NCBI RefSeq assembly: GCF_905220565.1 | Contig: NC_059398.1 | Location: forward strand, 14,405,210-14,469,209 | DNA from: Melitaea cinxia | Lineage: Eukaryota > Arthropoda > Insecta > Lepidoptera > Nymphalidae | Reading direction: 5' to 3' | Length of the DNA: 64,000 bases | Shown: positions 1 through 10,660 of the stretch, in pieces | Position numbering within the stretch: the first letter of the stretch is position 1 | Layout of the letters: each line of letters begins with the position of its first letter | Notes under the pieces: generated by a model | Databases searched by the model: none | What the model saw: only the letters and a program-made list of their open reading frames with translations | Told to the model about the DNA's origin: nothing | Made by a program: the position numbers and the translations under genes

Positions 1-1030
1 CAATACGATATTAAACATAGTCTAATATGTACAATTTTATTTTTGTGTTACCCACACATTAGGGATTCTAAACATTTTTTTGATATGATATTCAAAAAAA
101 TGTTTAAACATAGTCTAACTAAAATGTTTACTAAACAATTATTTACAATATCGGTTGCTAACTTCTATTATACGTCCAGTAATATTAACAAATAACGCTA
201 CGCAATTTCAACCAACACAATAGTTGACATTTCTTATTTCTTATACTATTTCACGGACTTTTCGTCGCTGTTTCAGAGATTAGCCAGTACAAACAGACAC
301 ACAGACAGACAGACGAAAATTTTAAAAAATGTTATTTTGGTATATGTACCATGTATGCATCCATATGCATTTAGTAAAAAGCGGTTATTTTAATATTACA
401 AACAGACACTTCAAATTTATTTATTTGTATATAGACAAAGGATTATTAATTTGATTTGAACAAACATTAGACAATGTAAAGATGGCGCTGCAGGCGAGCA
501 TTCGAAATGAAATTAGGAAGACTTATTGTATAAAATAATACATTTTGGAACAGAATAATGATATTAATTCTTATACATATTAATTCGGACATTTGTAAAT
601 CGAGTAAACACAAACACAGTAAAATAAGTATTTTAACAATAAATTAAACATCAAACGTCTTTAAAACATTCAAACAAGTGACTTGGTGATATGTGACGAG
701 GTTTTAGACTACTATCCCCTCTATACCGAGATCCACCTATTTTTTATGTATAAAGTATATTGAAATTTTCAGAATACTATTTTGAATACATGTATGATCT
801 GATTACGTTAAGTTTGCCTTGTATTTTTTGTTAACTTAAAAAAAATATTTTTAACTAAATACACGATTTAAAAAAAAATTGCAACGTAATCTTATTGAGT
901 GTATTTATATAAGAGAACCTTCAAGTAGCGAAAAATTTATAGAGAAATTATTAAAACATTTTTATTATACAATTATTATAATTCATTTTTATCTTTATCT
1001 AATCTAATAATACCATTAACCGAGCAATTC
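1..1030. other. AT-rich intergenic DNA with a Helitron-like fragment
   Basis: No gene was found. At about 245-440 the sequence is a reverse-orientation relative of the 5' part of the Helitron-like element at 22290-22607: the segments reading aagcggttattttaatatta and the cagacagacagacgaaaa stretch match its complement. The rest is low-complexity AT-rich DNA. Confidence 0.5.
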
Positions 1031-1033
1031 TTG

Positions 1034-1340
1034 TATATATATATATAGAATCTGAATCTCAGAAACGGCTCCAACGATTTTCATAAAATTTAGTATATAG
1101 GAGGTTTCGGGGGAGATAAATCCATCTAGCTAAGATTCATTTTTAGAAAATGTCGTTTTATCCCTGTTTTTAGTGAGTGAAAAAATATCGTTAGAATACG
1201 AAGGTAAATTTCGCATCTGTCAATTTAGTTGCAATAGCTCGGTGGGAAATTGGCCGGTCGGGATCAACCAAGAAAATCATGGTTCAAATCCCCATGTCCC
1301 TGATCAATAATTTTTCCTTTTTTTTGTCGGTAAAATCGTA
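1034..1340 (+). repeat. Interspersed repeat with a tRNA-like pol III promoter pair
   Basis: After a short TA run comes a Helitron-like segment (cagaaacggctccaacgatt). It is followed by an A-box-like motif, tagctcggtggg, at 1235-1246 and a B-box-like motif, ggttcaaatcc, at 1281-1291. The spacing fits a tRNA-derived SINE head. It cannot be folded convincingly as a functional tRNA, so it is called a repeat. Confidence 0.4.
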
Positions 1341-1615
1341 AAATATTATTCATATTTTATCATTATTAGTTTTTAATTATTTTTTATTTTTGATTTTTTT
1401 TATATTTATGTATAATTTTTATTATTGTCGGTAAAAAAAAATATTATTCATATTTTATAAATATGTAATTCGTATTTAAATATGATTTTCAAAAAAAAAT
1501 ACGATTTGTTGGAGCGCCTATCAGTCATTTTGAGAAGCAATTACTGTCAATCTTGTAATTGTGTATTGTGTATCAATTTTTAATTTATCGTTAATTTTTA
1601 TTTGCGTTAATTCAT

Positions 1616-2080
1616 TATTAATAATTGTGTTTGCAGGCAAACGAAAAAAAATCGACTTCAATTACTTTGACAAGTAATAGAATGTAGGTACACGAAATAA
1701 TAGTCAAGAAATACGCATTATCAAAGATTACTCAAAAAGTTGTAATCAGATCTCGATGAAATATGACCACATGATAAAAATCGGGTTTCGATTAAGTTAA
1801 AAATCATCAAAATCGGTACGTACACCCAGTAAAAAGTTATGCGGATTTTCGAGAGTTTCCCTTGATTTCTCTGTGATCCCATCATCAGATCCTGGTTTCC
1901 TTATCATGGTACCACACCAGAGATATCTCCTTTCCAACAAAAAAAGAATTATCAAAATCTTTTCATAAACGACGAAGTTATCCCCGAACATACAATATAT
2001 ATATTATATATATATATATATTGAGTTTCCTCCGGCCGAATTAAGTAACCTCCTCCTTTTTTGAAGTCGATTAAAAAAGA
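1616..2080. repeat. Interspersed repeat, GAAGTCG-ended family
   Basis: One edge carries ggcaaacgaaaaaaaatcga and the other aggttacttaattc-type sequence next to a TA run and a tttttgaagtcgatt motif. The same family recurs in opposite orientation at about 10195-10660, where a block of roughly 190 bases is nearly identical to 1797-1990, and again at about 6150-6545, 31605-32070, 34370-34620, 34990-35210 and 53400-53640. It is non-coding. Open frames in it are by-products of repeat conservation. Confidence 0.6.
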
Positions 2081-2616
2081 CTTCACCCAAAGCGGCAGCG
2101 AATTATTTTAACTCTCTCTTCTACTACTTATCCTTCACGATTTACTAAAAATACCAAGCTGAGCTCGGTCAGCCAGGTACTTATTTGAACAACTTCAGAT
2201 AAGTTGATACTATAACATAATCTAATCTACTGTAACGAGAAACTGTTTTATTGATTACAAGTTTTACACGTAACTGTTGATAATAATAAGAAGTTAGACG
2301 CGAGCTGGTATAGGCTTTCGTAAATAATAACTGATGTACTTAAAAATTGTTTAGTAAAATTTTTGAGATGACCGAACAGAAGTGCTTGTTCTGGCCAACT
2401 GAAGTTACTAACGTTAGGAACGTTCACAAGAAATATAAGAGAAAGTTATCAAAGCAATATAAAAGAAATTTAACAAAATATATAACAGAAATTTCAGTAT
2501 AATGGTTTTAGGTTCATAAAATGATTTTAAAATTAACAATTGTGCAATACAATTAAAAAGCACAAAAAGGTAAATTATAAAACTACAAAATGTCTTTGTT
2601 CTACGATCGCTAAGCA

Positions 2617-2925
2617 TTGAAGGCCAATTTTTTAGATTTCATGGTTCCAACAACCAAAAGAATTGGAAGGAGTGCCGCGGACCCCACGAGAGTTGCTGGA
2701 TCTTCTCCGAAAGGCACACTTTATGTGTCAAAGAATTCATATCTCCACGTCGGGCCCGCAAGGGCTAACGCACACGGGATCGCTGAAGTGCTAAAGCGTC
2801 GCCGTGATCCCGCCCCAGGGGAGTCAAAAAACACCCCAGATGTTTTAGTTTGTGTGAGTCGGACATACCCTGCGACATCCCCGGGCCGTGGGTTAACTCC
2901 GATGTTACCACCTACGGTTATATAA
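2617..2925 (+). other. GC-rich island with a 102-codon open frame, unrecognised
   Basis: This stretch is visibly richer in G and C than its surroundings and keeps a 102-codon frame open on the plus strand. The translation (begins MKANFLDFMVPTTKRIGRSA) has no motif I recognise. The frame opens with ATG, but there is no splice or promoter context. It could be part of an untranslated or gag-like portion of a retroelement, or a stray host exon. It is listed as an unexplained block of foreign composition. Confidence 0.3.
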
Positions 2926-3230
2926 CTAGTTAATACTTAAATGTGCTTGAAGTCAATGGTAATAAAAAAGTATGTTTTGTTTTTCGTTGTAATAAAAACA
3001 AATGCCAATCAATCAATTTATTGAACGCAAAGTTTATCGAACATATCTAAAACTAATGTAACTGGATCTGATATAGGTACATAACTAGGAACTGTTTTAA
3101 TGTTGATTGCAAGTTTTACAAGTGTCTATTATATAATCAGAAGTTAAGACTGAAATGTCCACAAAACCAATGATATTAACACAGTGGATTTCGTTCTTAG
3201 TAGTAATAATAAGAAATATCAATTAATCAA

Positions 3231-3236
3231 TTTATT
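3231..3236 (-). terminator. Candidate poly(A) signal of SDR gene A
   Basis: An AATAAA hexamer on the minus strand (tttatt on plus), about 140 nt past the stop codon. It is conserved at the matching place after gene B (18897-18902). Confidence 0.45.
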
Positions 3237-3374
3237 GTACGCAAATGTAACGAACATTATAGATATAAATATCTAAAATAAACTTTCGATCAAAAAAACA
3301 TATTTTATAGTTGGCATTTTCCCATTATTCCAAAAAAATAATTGATAAAGTTTCTCTGTCCATAGCTTTATGCT

Positions 3375-6300
3375 TTATGTAAACACAAGTTCTCGCAGTA
3401 TACCGTACGCTTTCTTGACGTGTTCAGTGATATCTTTAGCGGGTCTATCGGCGATTGCAAGCCACGTACTTCCACTTTCACCCTGCTTTAATGAGTCTAT
3501 AACCGCACGTGCCGCTGATTCGACCCTTAAAGTAATAGAATTTGTTAACAAGTAGTTTATTTAAAATGTTAATTATATCGTCATATTCTGAGAAAAATTT
3601 TTCTTAACAGTAACTATATTTATTATAAAAAAAGACAAGAAAAAACAAACTTTTGATAACGATGACTTTTAAGTACAGTTTGTATGTTTTTATTAATTTC
3701 TTCATCAAAATTTCCAAGCTTTTCTTTGCTTAGAAGCGTGGTGTCAGTGGCGCCGAAGCAAATAGTTAGCACGCGTACTCCGGTTCTGTTGTAGTAGTCT
3801 GGCAACTGAAAAATATAAACCATATTATAATTTTTAGTTACTGACTGACTGATTGACTAACTGACTGACTGTAAAACACTAAGACTGTATTTTAGACAAA
3901 TGGTATTGTTTTCATTTAATAAAAATTCTATTCTCGTCAATTATATGCGTGCAATAAAAAATAATACTAATTAATTATTATTATTTTTATGAAGTACTCG
4001 GTCACTGACTTCTCTCTTATTTCTTTCATTGCCTGGCCATGTTTAGTATAATAACAATATGTGATAATTACCCCAATACAATTACTAAATTGTAATACAG
4101 CACTCTTCGTACCAAAGTAAATTGGCAGCAAACTGTCTTGATACATAGCAGCAATAGATGACACGTTCATAATCACTCCTCCATTACCACCCTCGTCTTT
4201 TCGCATAACTTTCAGTGCCTTTAGTGTATTTGTGACCAATGCTGTCTAAAGTATATATTAGAGAATTATTTTTAAGCAAAACGGTCGTAAATATAATAGT
4301 GCTTAGACTGAAATCGTAAACGATTACATTTATGATTCAGCCTGAAACATCTCATCGCAGGACACAGGCCTCTTTTCCGTGTCGGAGAAGGATCGAAGCT
4401 TAATCCACCACGCTGCTCCACTGCAAGTTGGCGAATATATTCCCTCCTATGGGTAACGAACGCTATCGGGTGTACGATAACAAGCGGGACCGACAGTCGG
4501 ACGAAAATCGGCTTAAAAGTAACCTAACCTTTTACAGTAAGACTTTTTTTAATAATCTTTCTTTTTCATAGTGTTATTTTACTACGATGAAGATTAATAT
4601 TATAATTTATTTCAAGTTAAATAAAATACAGATAATAGATATATAGAGCCATTGATCAAAATATTCTGTCATCAAAAACGCATCTATTTTCGTTGTATTG
4701 TCCGATTGAGCTTTGACAAAAATATTTTTACTACTCTGCTCTGTTCTGGTGTAGTGGTGCGAGTAGTCACCTAAAATACCGACGGTTTGCGGGTACGATT
4801 CCTGCTCGTGATGAATATTTGTATTTGTACAAATATTTCTTTCCGGTTTCTATATCTGTCCTTATGAGTCTCCCCACCGTGCCTCAGAGAGCACGTTAAG
4901 CCGTCGGTTCAGGTTGTTATCATAAAAATCTGGTAGCGATCGTTAATCATAATAGGATATATCCGTACACCCGAAGTGAAGCAGCGTGGTGGATTAAACT
5001 CAAAACCTTCTCCTACATGGAGAAAGAGGCCTATGTCCAGCAGTGGGATGTTACAGGCTTAATGAATGAATGAATAAATAAATGAAAAATAGTTTCAGTA
5101 ATTTCCCTAGATTGGTGACAAATCTATATTCACTTCAAATTACGGGTTTAAACAATTCTTCTCACAAACACTACTAATACAATATCGATGAATCCAATTT
5201 CGCGTCAGTTGATGTCACGTTTCGTATCTGTTCTTCTCTGAAAAATCTGCATTCCGAACCGATGCTTAGGTTCAAATTTTAAAAACGATTAAAATTTTGA
5301 TTTCTAAAATTAAAATTTTAATATAAAGTGCTATTTAACAATTAACATTGTTAAATAATAAATAATATTTGGATATTAGATATATTGCTTGTGAATACAA
5401 CACGCGCTTTTTTGAATATGAGTGTGTATACGTTTAACTTAATAGTATATTCTTTGATCAATTTTTAAAATATACCTTACCACATTAACTTCAATTGATT
5501 TTTTGTACTTTTCCAGACTGTCATTCATAATTCCGGCATTATTTATAACAACGTCAATTTGTCCCTGTTCCTTGAGTATAGTATCATAAACCTTAGATAA
5601 AACGTCGTCGTTAGTTACATCTCCCTTTATAAATGTAACCTTATTCGCTCCATACTTCTTATTCAATTCATTTTGTAATGCGACTCCTTTTACATCGTCA
5701 ACGTCCACATTTGTTACATGCTGAAATTATAGTATTTTACAGAGTTAAATGAAGAAACAACAAATTTATTATTTGGTTACATAAAATCAGCTAAATTTAT
5801 ATTAATGCGAACAGCACTATTGGTTTACTTGAAACATACAAATCATGTTTTCTTTTTGTTCGGCAATAAATGTAGTAGCCGGATTTTACTTTAAAATCAA
5901 TGACCTGAGTTAAAATTACCTAAAATATTAATTAAAAGCTGACAAATTTCATACGAAAAATTTATTTATCAAAAATCTGTGTTAGGTTCACCACAATAAA
6001 AACTCTTTTTCTACTTTAGAATTTTAAAGGTATTAATATTAGCAGTAATAGCTAATAAAAAATTATTATAATAATTGTAAAACAAATACTGATTAAATAT
6101 TATATATTATCTGATTAGATATATTTACAATTTACAACTGAAGAAGAAACTGAAGAAATCGGTACACCAGTAAAAAGTTATCGCGTCATCAAAGATTACT
6201 CGAAAAATAATAATCACATCTTGATTAGAATTAAATGAGACGACATAACAAGTATAGGCTTTCGATTAAAGTAAGATATAATAATAGGTAAACCCAGTAA

Positions 6301-6739
6301 AAAAATCAATATAACGTAGGTCGGAAAAAAATAGTCGAGTAAATACGCATTATTAGATCTAACTCGAAAAGTACTCGTCAGATCTCAATTAAATTTAACT
6401 GGGATCAAATGACACGCAACACTTTTCGATTAGGAAAAAGTCATCAAAATCGGTCCAACTAGTCTAAAGTCCTGAAGTAGCATACATTTAAAAAAATACA
6501 ATCGACTTGAGAACGCCCTCCCTTTTTGGAAATCGATTAAAAAGGTAATTCGCCGATATAAAGTTGAACGGCTAATCATAATGAAGTTAGTAGAACCCGC
6601 TTTTTTCATTATTAATAAAATTAGAAGCCGCACTCTCTCTTACCTTAACATTTTCTTCTAGTAAATATTCCACTACCTTGGCACCGATACCGATTGACCC
6701 CCCAGTTATAAAAACAACTTTGTCTTTCAAACTGTACAT
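3375..6739 (-). CDS. SDR gene A: classical short-chain dehydrogenase/reductase (insect ADH / 15-hydroxyprostaglandin dehydrogenase-like)
   Basis: Five exons on the minus strand: 6644-6739, 5481-5720, 4072-4245, 3651-3805 and 3375-3525 (816 nt, 271 aa plus stop). Phases join cleanly; exon 4 ends in phase 2. Seen in the protein: the nucleotide-binding motif TGGSIGIG (residues 12-19), an acidic residue after beta-2 (about D38, which favours NAD over NADP), NNAG (92-95) and the catalytic set S142, Y155 and K159 (YFGTK). It is soluble, with no signal peptide or membrane segment, so probably cytosolic NAD-dependent oxidation of a small alcohol or hydroxy-lipid. The substrate cannot be read from the sequence. 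The ATG chosen starts MYSLKDKVVF, as in B. The exon 4 donor is a weak GTTTGT, where B and C have GTAAGC/T. It heads a tandem family with B and C, and exons 2 and 5 are almost identical to those of B. Confidence 0.88.
4336..4501 (-). repeat. SINE fragment (tRNA-derived family)
   Basis: A diverged 3' part of the same SINE seen complete at 60785-61126, in minus orientation, inside an intron of SDR gene A. Shared landmarks are aatccaccacgctgctcca and the following gttggcgaatatattccct. Confidence 0.7.
4750..5065 (+). repeat. SINE copy, diverged (tRNA-derived family)
   Basis: Plus-orientation copy in the intron between exons 2 and 3 of SDR gene A. It keeps the tctccccaccgtgcctc and gagaaagaggcctatg landmarks and ends at ttacaggctt followed by an aatgaatg run. 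Its tRNA-like head is decayed. Confidence 0.7.
6150..6545. repeat. Interspersed repeat, GAAGTCG-ended family (intron 1 of SDR gene A)
   Basis: Contains internal motifs shared with 1616-2080 (cagtaaaaagttat, caaagattactcg, atcaaaatcggtcc). It is non-coding and lies within the intron of SDR gene A. Confidence 0.5.
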
Positions 6740-6796
6740 GATTTGTTATATCGTAATATATTACGTAAAATGAAACCTCGATATTAAAGTAACGTG

Positions 6797-6836
6797 TTTA
6801 TATAGAACCAGTAAGATTAATACTTATCATATCTGT
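6797..6836 (-). promoter_or_regulatory. Candidate core promoter of SDR gene A: TATA box and GATA-like site
   Basis: On the minus strand a TATATAAA box (6797-6804) lies about 58 nt before the ATG, well placed for a start site near 6770. A GATA-type motif (TATGATAAG) lies just upstream at about 6824-6832. Gene C has a similar TGATAAGATA upstream of its ATG (about 31349). In gene B, homology to A ends before the TATA box. Confidence 0.45.
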
Positions 6837-7059
6837 TAACTGTTTGCTATTATGTATATAGACCTGATATTTTTTTTTGTGTGTGTAGGTGTGAATGCGC
6901 TTGGTTCTATAGTAATCGATTACTAAACGTATTGTATATTAAAAAAGGCTCTTATAATAACATTATACATTAATAATTATTACCTATGAACACCTGCAAC
7001 ACCAGCATCGTGAGGTTGAGTACCTCGAGCAGGGGGAAATATAATGCAAAACCTTATAA

Positions 7060-7460
7060 CATTTCTTTTACAAATATATTTTTATGGTATAAAAGTCATA
7101 ATGAAGATTATGGAAATATAATTTTATAATTGAGTAAACGGAGCAAAGTGAAAACATTATAAATGTTGGACGATAACTACACTTAAACTCTAACCCTTTA
7201 CGAGATTAAAAGTATATATCATTAATTTTACCTTGTTATAACATAGTAAAATATTATTATTATAACATTTCTATTGCAAATATATTTTTATCCTATATAT
7301 TTGAATGGTCATAATAAATATTATCAAAAAAAATTATGTTAACAATTGAATAAGCGGAACAAAGTGAAAACTTTATAAATGTTGAACGATAATATATCTA
7401 CACCTGAACTTTAACCCTTTACGATATTAAAAGTATATACCGTAATATTTTGCTATGTAA
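7060..7460. repeat. Tandem duplication upstream of SDR gene A
   Basis: Two diverged direct copies of about 205 bp. Each has taacatttct...caaatatatttttat followed by agtgaaaac.ttataaatgtt and ccctttacga.attaaaagt. A third relative lies at about 16290-16470, between genes A and B. It may be a duplicated upstream control region or an old repeat. Confidence 0.6.
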
Positions 7461-7731
7461 TAGGGGAGAGCGAGGAGAGTTGAAACAGAGGTAAGTTGAA
7501 ACAGCACAGCTTCTTGGAATCTAAAAACACTAGCAAGTTTCCAATTATGGCTAATTTGCCACTCCGCCACCCGTCAGCTATCTCAGGGGTCGTTTATGCG
7601 CCAAAATTGAAATTTTCAATGATATAAAATATTATATAAAAAAAATCGATAAAACTAAGTTCTTATCCTCACTATCAGCTCCTCCTATCCATCCCTCCTA
7701 GCTTCACCTAAATTTTGTTTAATTAGCTATT

Positions 7732-8735
7732 TTATCCAAACTCTTCTATGACTCTTCTTAGTCGCACACTCTTGTCAGAGTGGTCGTGGCTGCGCTGACG
7801 AGGTACATAGTGGGGTGTTTGGTGGTCTTCCACCTTGCCCTGCACCACTAGTTTCTCCATCGAGTTTTCATTTCTAGAGATGTGCCCAAAGAACTTCAGT
7901 ATTCGTAGTTGTACAGTTGATGATAGTCTGTCTTTGATACGAAGTTCTCTGAGGATGGATACGTTGGTGCGAAACACCGTCCACGGGATCTTTAGGAGGC
8001 ACCTCCAGCACCACATCTCTAATGCATCGATTTTACGGCGATCCTGCAGTTTCAGAGACCAAGTTTTGGCTCCATAGAGAAAGATTGGAAACACAAGGCA
8101 TTTCATCAACCTGACTTTAGTCTTCTTGGTGATCCTTCTGTCTCTCCAAATCTTACCCAGTCGTTCCACAGCAGACCTGGTCATGGCGCACTTTCGCCTT
8201 ATTTCGTCGCCACATCCTCCAGTACTTGATATAGTGGAGCCGAGGTAAATATAGTTCTGTACCACTTCGCAATTAGCTATTTTGTGTACATTGCTTCCAC
8301 TTTGTTCAGCCCGGTCCACTATCATCATCTTCGTCTTGTCTCGGTTGATAGCAAGTCCGAATTTCAAGATTCAAAGATTTTCAATGTCTTCTCTAGTCTG
8401 TGCGAGAAGGGCAGTGTCGTCAGCGTATCTAAGGTTATTTATCACGTGTCCCCCAACCGATATTCCTTTGTTCCAATCTTCCAGGACAATACGCATAATG
8501 TACTCTGTGTAGGTGTTAAAGAGTAATGGCGATAAGATGCATCCTTGTCGTACACCGGCCTCAGTCTTAAAATTACTTGAAAGGGTATCATCCACTTTTA
8601 CCGCTGCAGTACCATCTTCATACAGCCTCCTCAACAGAACTATTAGATGTTGCGGTACACCCATTTCTGCAAGTATTGTCCAGAGGTGTGTCCATATGAC
8701 CGTATCAAATGCTTTGCAAAAGTATGCATGCTTCT
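7732..8735 (-). pseudogene. Non-LTR retrotransposon reverse transcriptase relic (RTE-like)
   Basis: A broken reverse transcriptase on the minus strand. From about 8735 the order is an AFDTV motif, MGVPQHLIVLLRRLYEDG, GVRQGCILSPLLFN, then the catalytic LRYADDTALL block. After a frame break near 8368-8371 it continues as the thumb and C-terminal part, with YLGSTISSTGG and ILKFFGHISRNE, down to 7732. These are landmarks of the lepidopteran endonuclease-reverse transcriptase family (RTE clade by resemblance). The endonuclease half is missing, as expected from 5' truncation during target-primed insertion. The open frames on the opposite strand (7835-8077, 8282-8773) are shadows of this element. 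Confidence 0.85.
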
Positions 8736-8843
8736 ATGACACTTCCCTGCATACTAATCCAAGATTTAATTAGAGTGATAAAGATGATGAAGATGATAAG
8801 TGTTATACTGATTTTTATTTATTTATTTATTTTTATTTAACAA

Positions 8844-9471
8844 CTAGCGGACCCGGCAGACATTGTCCTGCCCAGAAAACAGCAACCAAATTTGATAACT
8901 TACATACCGATAATAGCGCCACCTACCGGGTCCAATTGAAATAAAAACTACCATATCTTCCAAGTCAGACAAAATTACAGATGCATACAAAACTTGATGA
9001 GAATTAGTTCAGTAGTTTCGGAGTTACATACCAATAGCAGCGCCACCTACCAGGTCCGATTGAGATAAAAACTACCCTATCTCCCAGGTTGGACCAAAAT
9101 TATAGATGCGAACAAAATTTGATAAAAATCGATTCAGTAGTTTCGGAGTTACATACCAATAGCAGCGCCACCTATCGGGTCCAATTGAGATAAAAACTAC
9201 CCTATCTCCCAAGTTGGACCAAATTACAGATGGTTAAAAAATTTGATAAAAATTGGTTCAATAGTTTCAGAGTTATATACATTTAAAATTGTCATTGTGA
9301 ACGCCCACCGTCGTAATCCTTATTGGGGATGAGTTATCTTAAAATCCGTTCATTGATCATTTCTACATCACATATAGGAGATTCGTAGCAAATTTGGAAT
9401 CGATGGGAGCTATAGCTTAAATACGGGAATTTTCCATTGTCCACAAGAATATAATAAGTAATGTGAAATAG
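8844..9471 (-). mobile_element. Helitron-like element with three 124-bp internal tandem repeats
   Basis: Read on the minus strand, the 3' end at 8844 has a short hairpin (ggcag...ctgcc) followed by gggtccgCTAG, the Helitron terminal layout. Inside, a unit of about 124-125 bp beginning tacatacc is repeated at 8901, 9025 and 9150, with a decayed start of a fourth at about 9274. The 5' boundary is uncertain. No Rep/helicase coding is present, so it is non-autonomous. Confidence 0.5.
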
Positions 9472-9479
9472 CTAGTTAA

Positions 9480-10190
9480 TACCATTTTTACTGTATGTAA
9501 ATTAAAATAAAATGCGGTCTTCGATTAAGATCAATTTAATCATTAATAACTTACGTAAAATGTGCCCTAATATATTATTTAACATGAACCTTATTGAATA
9601 GCAATAAAGTTCAAATTGACTCTATATTTTAGTTAGAAAACGTTTTTGTGGGAAAAGAAAAGGCATGTTTTTAGGGTTTTCCTGGAAATTATTCGAATTT
9701 TTCTCGCCGTAAAAACCATTCTTGGACTTCAATGAACATTTAAAAGAAAGAATTGGTAAAATTAGTCTAGGCGTTGTTGAGTTATGCGCTTACCAACACA
9801 TTTTGCGATTCATTTTTATATATAAGAGAAGATATATATAGTTATTATATATTTAGTTCAAATTGACTTTTAAGTATTATCACAAATCTTTTGTATGGGA
9901 GTATAGAAAAGTGTTGTTTTTAGACTTTTTCAGGAAATTTAAAATTTTTTTTTTTTAGAATTTTTCTCTCCGTAAGAACCATCCTCGTACTTCAAGGAAC
10001 ATTTTAAAAAAAGAATTAGCGAAATCGGTCCAACCGTTCTCGAGTTTTGCGCTTAGCAACACATTTTGCGATTCATTTTTATATATAAGAAGATTTATTA
10101 AACGTGCAGAACTATTCATAAGTACCTGGGTGACCGAGCTTAGCTCGGTATTTTTTGTAAATCGTGAAGGATTAGTAGAAGAGGGAGTTA
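9480..10190. other. AT-rich intergenic DNA with decayed repeats
   Basis: No gene was seen. Two similar blocks (around 9640-9830 and 9890-10090) each read through ttttcaggaaat/ttcctggaaat, ctccgtaagaaccat/cgccgtaaaaaccatt and gcttaccaacaca/gcttagcaacaca, then end in atatataaga. They form a diverged repeat pair of an unclassified element. The gcttagcaacaca motif also appears at 18660, next to the viral relic. Confidence 0.5.
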
Positions 10191-10194
10191 AAAT

Positions 10195-10660
10195 GATTCG
10201 CTGCCGGTTTCGATTGTCTTTTTTAACCGACTTCGAAAAAGAAGGAGGCAACTCAATTCGACCGTATATATATATATTTTATGTATGTTAGAGGATAACT
10301 TCGTCCCTTATTAACCGATTTTGATAATTCTTTTTTTGTTGGAAAGGAGATATCTCTGGTGTGGTACCATGATAAAGAAACCTAGATCTGATGATGGGAT
10401 CACAGAGAAATCGAGGGAAACTCTCGAAAATCCGCATAACTTTTTACTGGGTGTGCGTACCGATTTTGATGATTTTTAACTCAATCGAAAGCCGATTTTT
10501 ATCATGTGGTCATATTTCATCGAGATCTGATTACAACTTTTGGAGTAATCTTTGATAATGCGTATTTCTTGACTATTTTTTCGTGTACCCACATTGTATT
10601 ACTTGTCTATGTAATTGAAGTCGTTTTTTTTTTCGTTTGCCTGCAAACACAATTATTAAT
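10195..10660. repeat. Interspersed repeat, GAAGTCG-ended family (inverted relative of 1616-2080)
   Basis: Runs from the aaccgacttcgaaaaagaag edge to the ttcgtttgcctgcaaacaca edge. Its core (about 10290-10480) is nearly the reverse complement of 1797-1990, so the two copies form a long, widely spaced inverted repeat. Confidence 0.6.

Larger units (their letters stand above)
2185..3370. other. 3' flank of SDR gene A with a local duplication and a GC-rich island
   Basis: The segment at about 2190-2330 and the segment at about 3050-3150 are diverged copies of each other (both contain gataagttgatac/gatctgatatag followed by an aactgtttta...gattgcaagttttaca core). Both match 18700-18815 downstream of SDR gene B, so this flank was duplicated together with the gene. 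Between them lies a GC-rich island (see 2617-2925). Confidence 0.55.

Noticed and set aside
7835..8773. Plus-strand frames opposite the reverse transcriptase
   Set aside because: They are shadows of the minus-strand element; the RT motifs are on the other strand.
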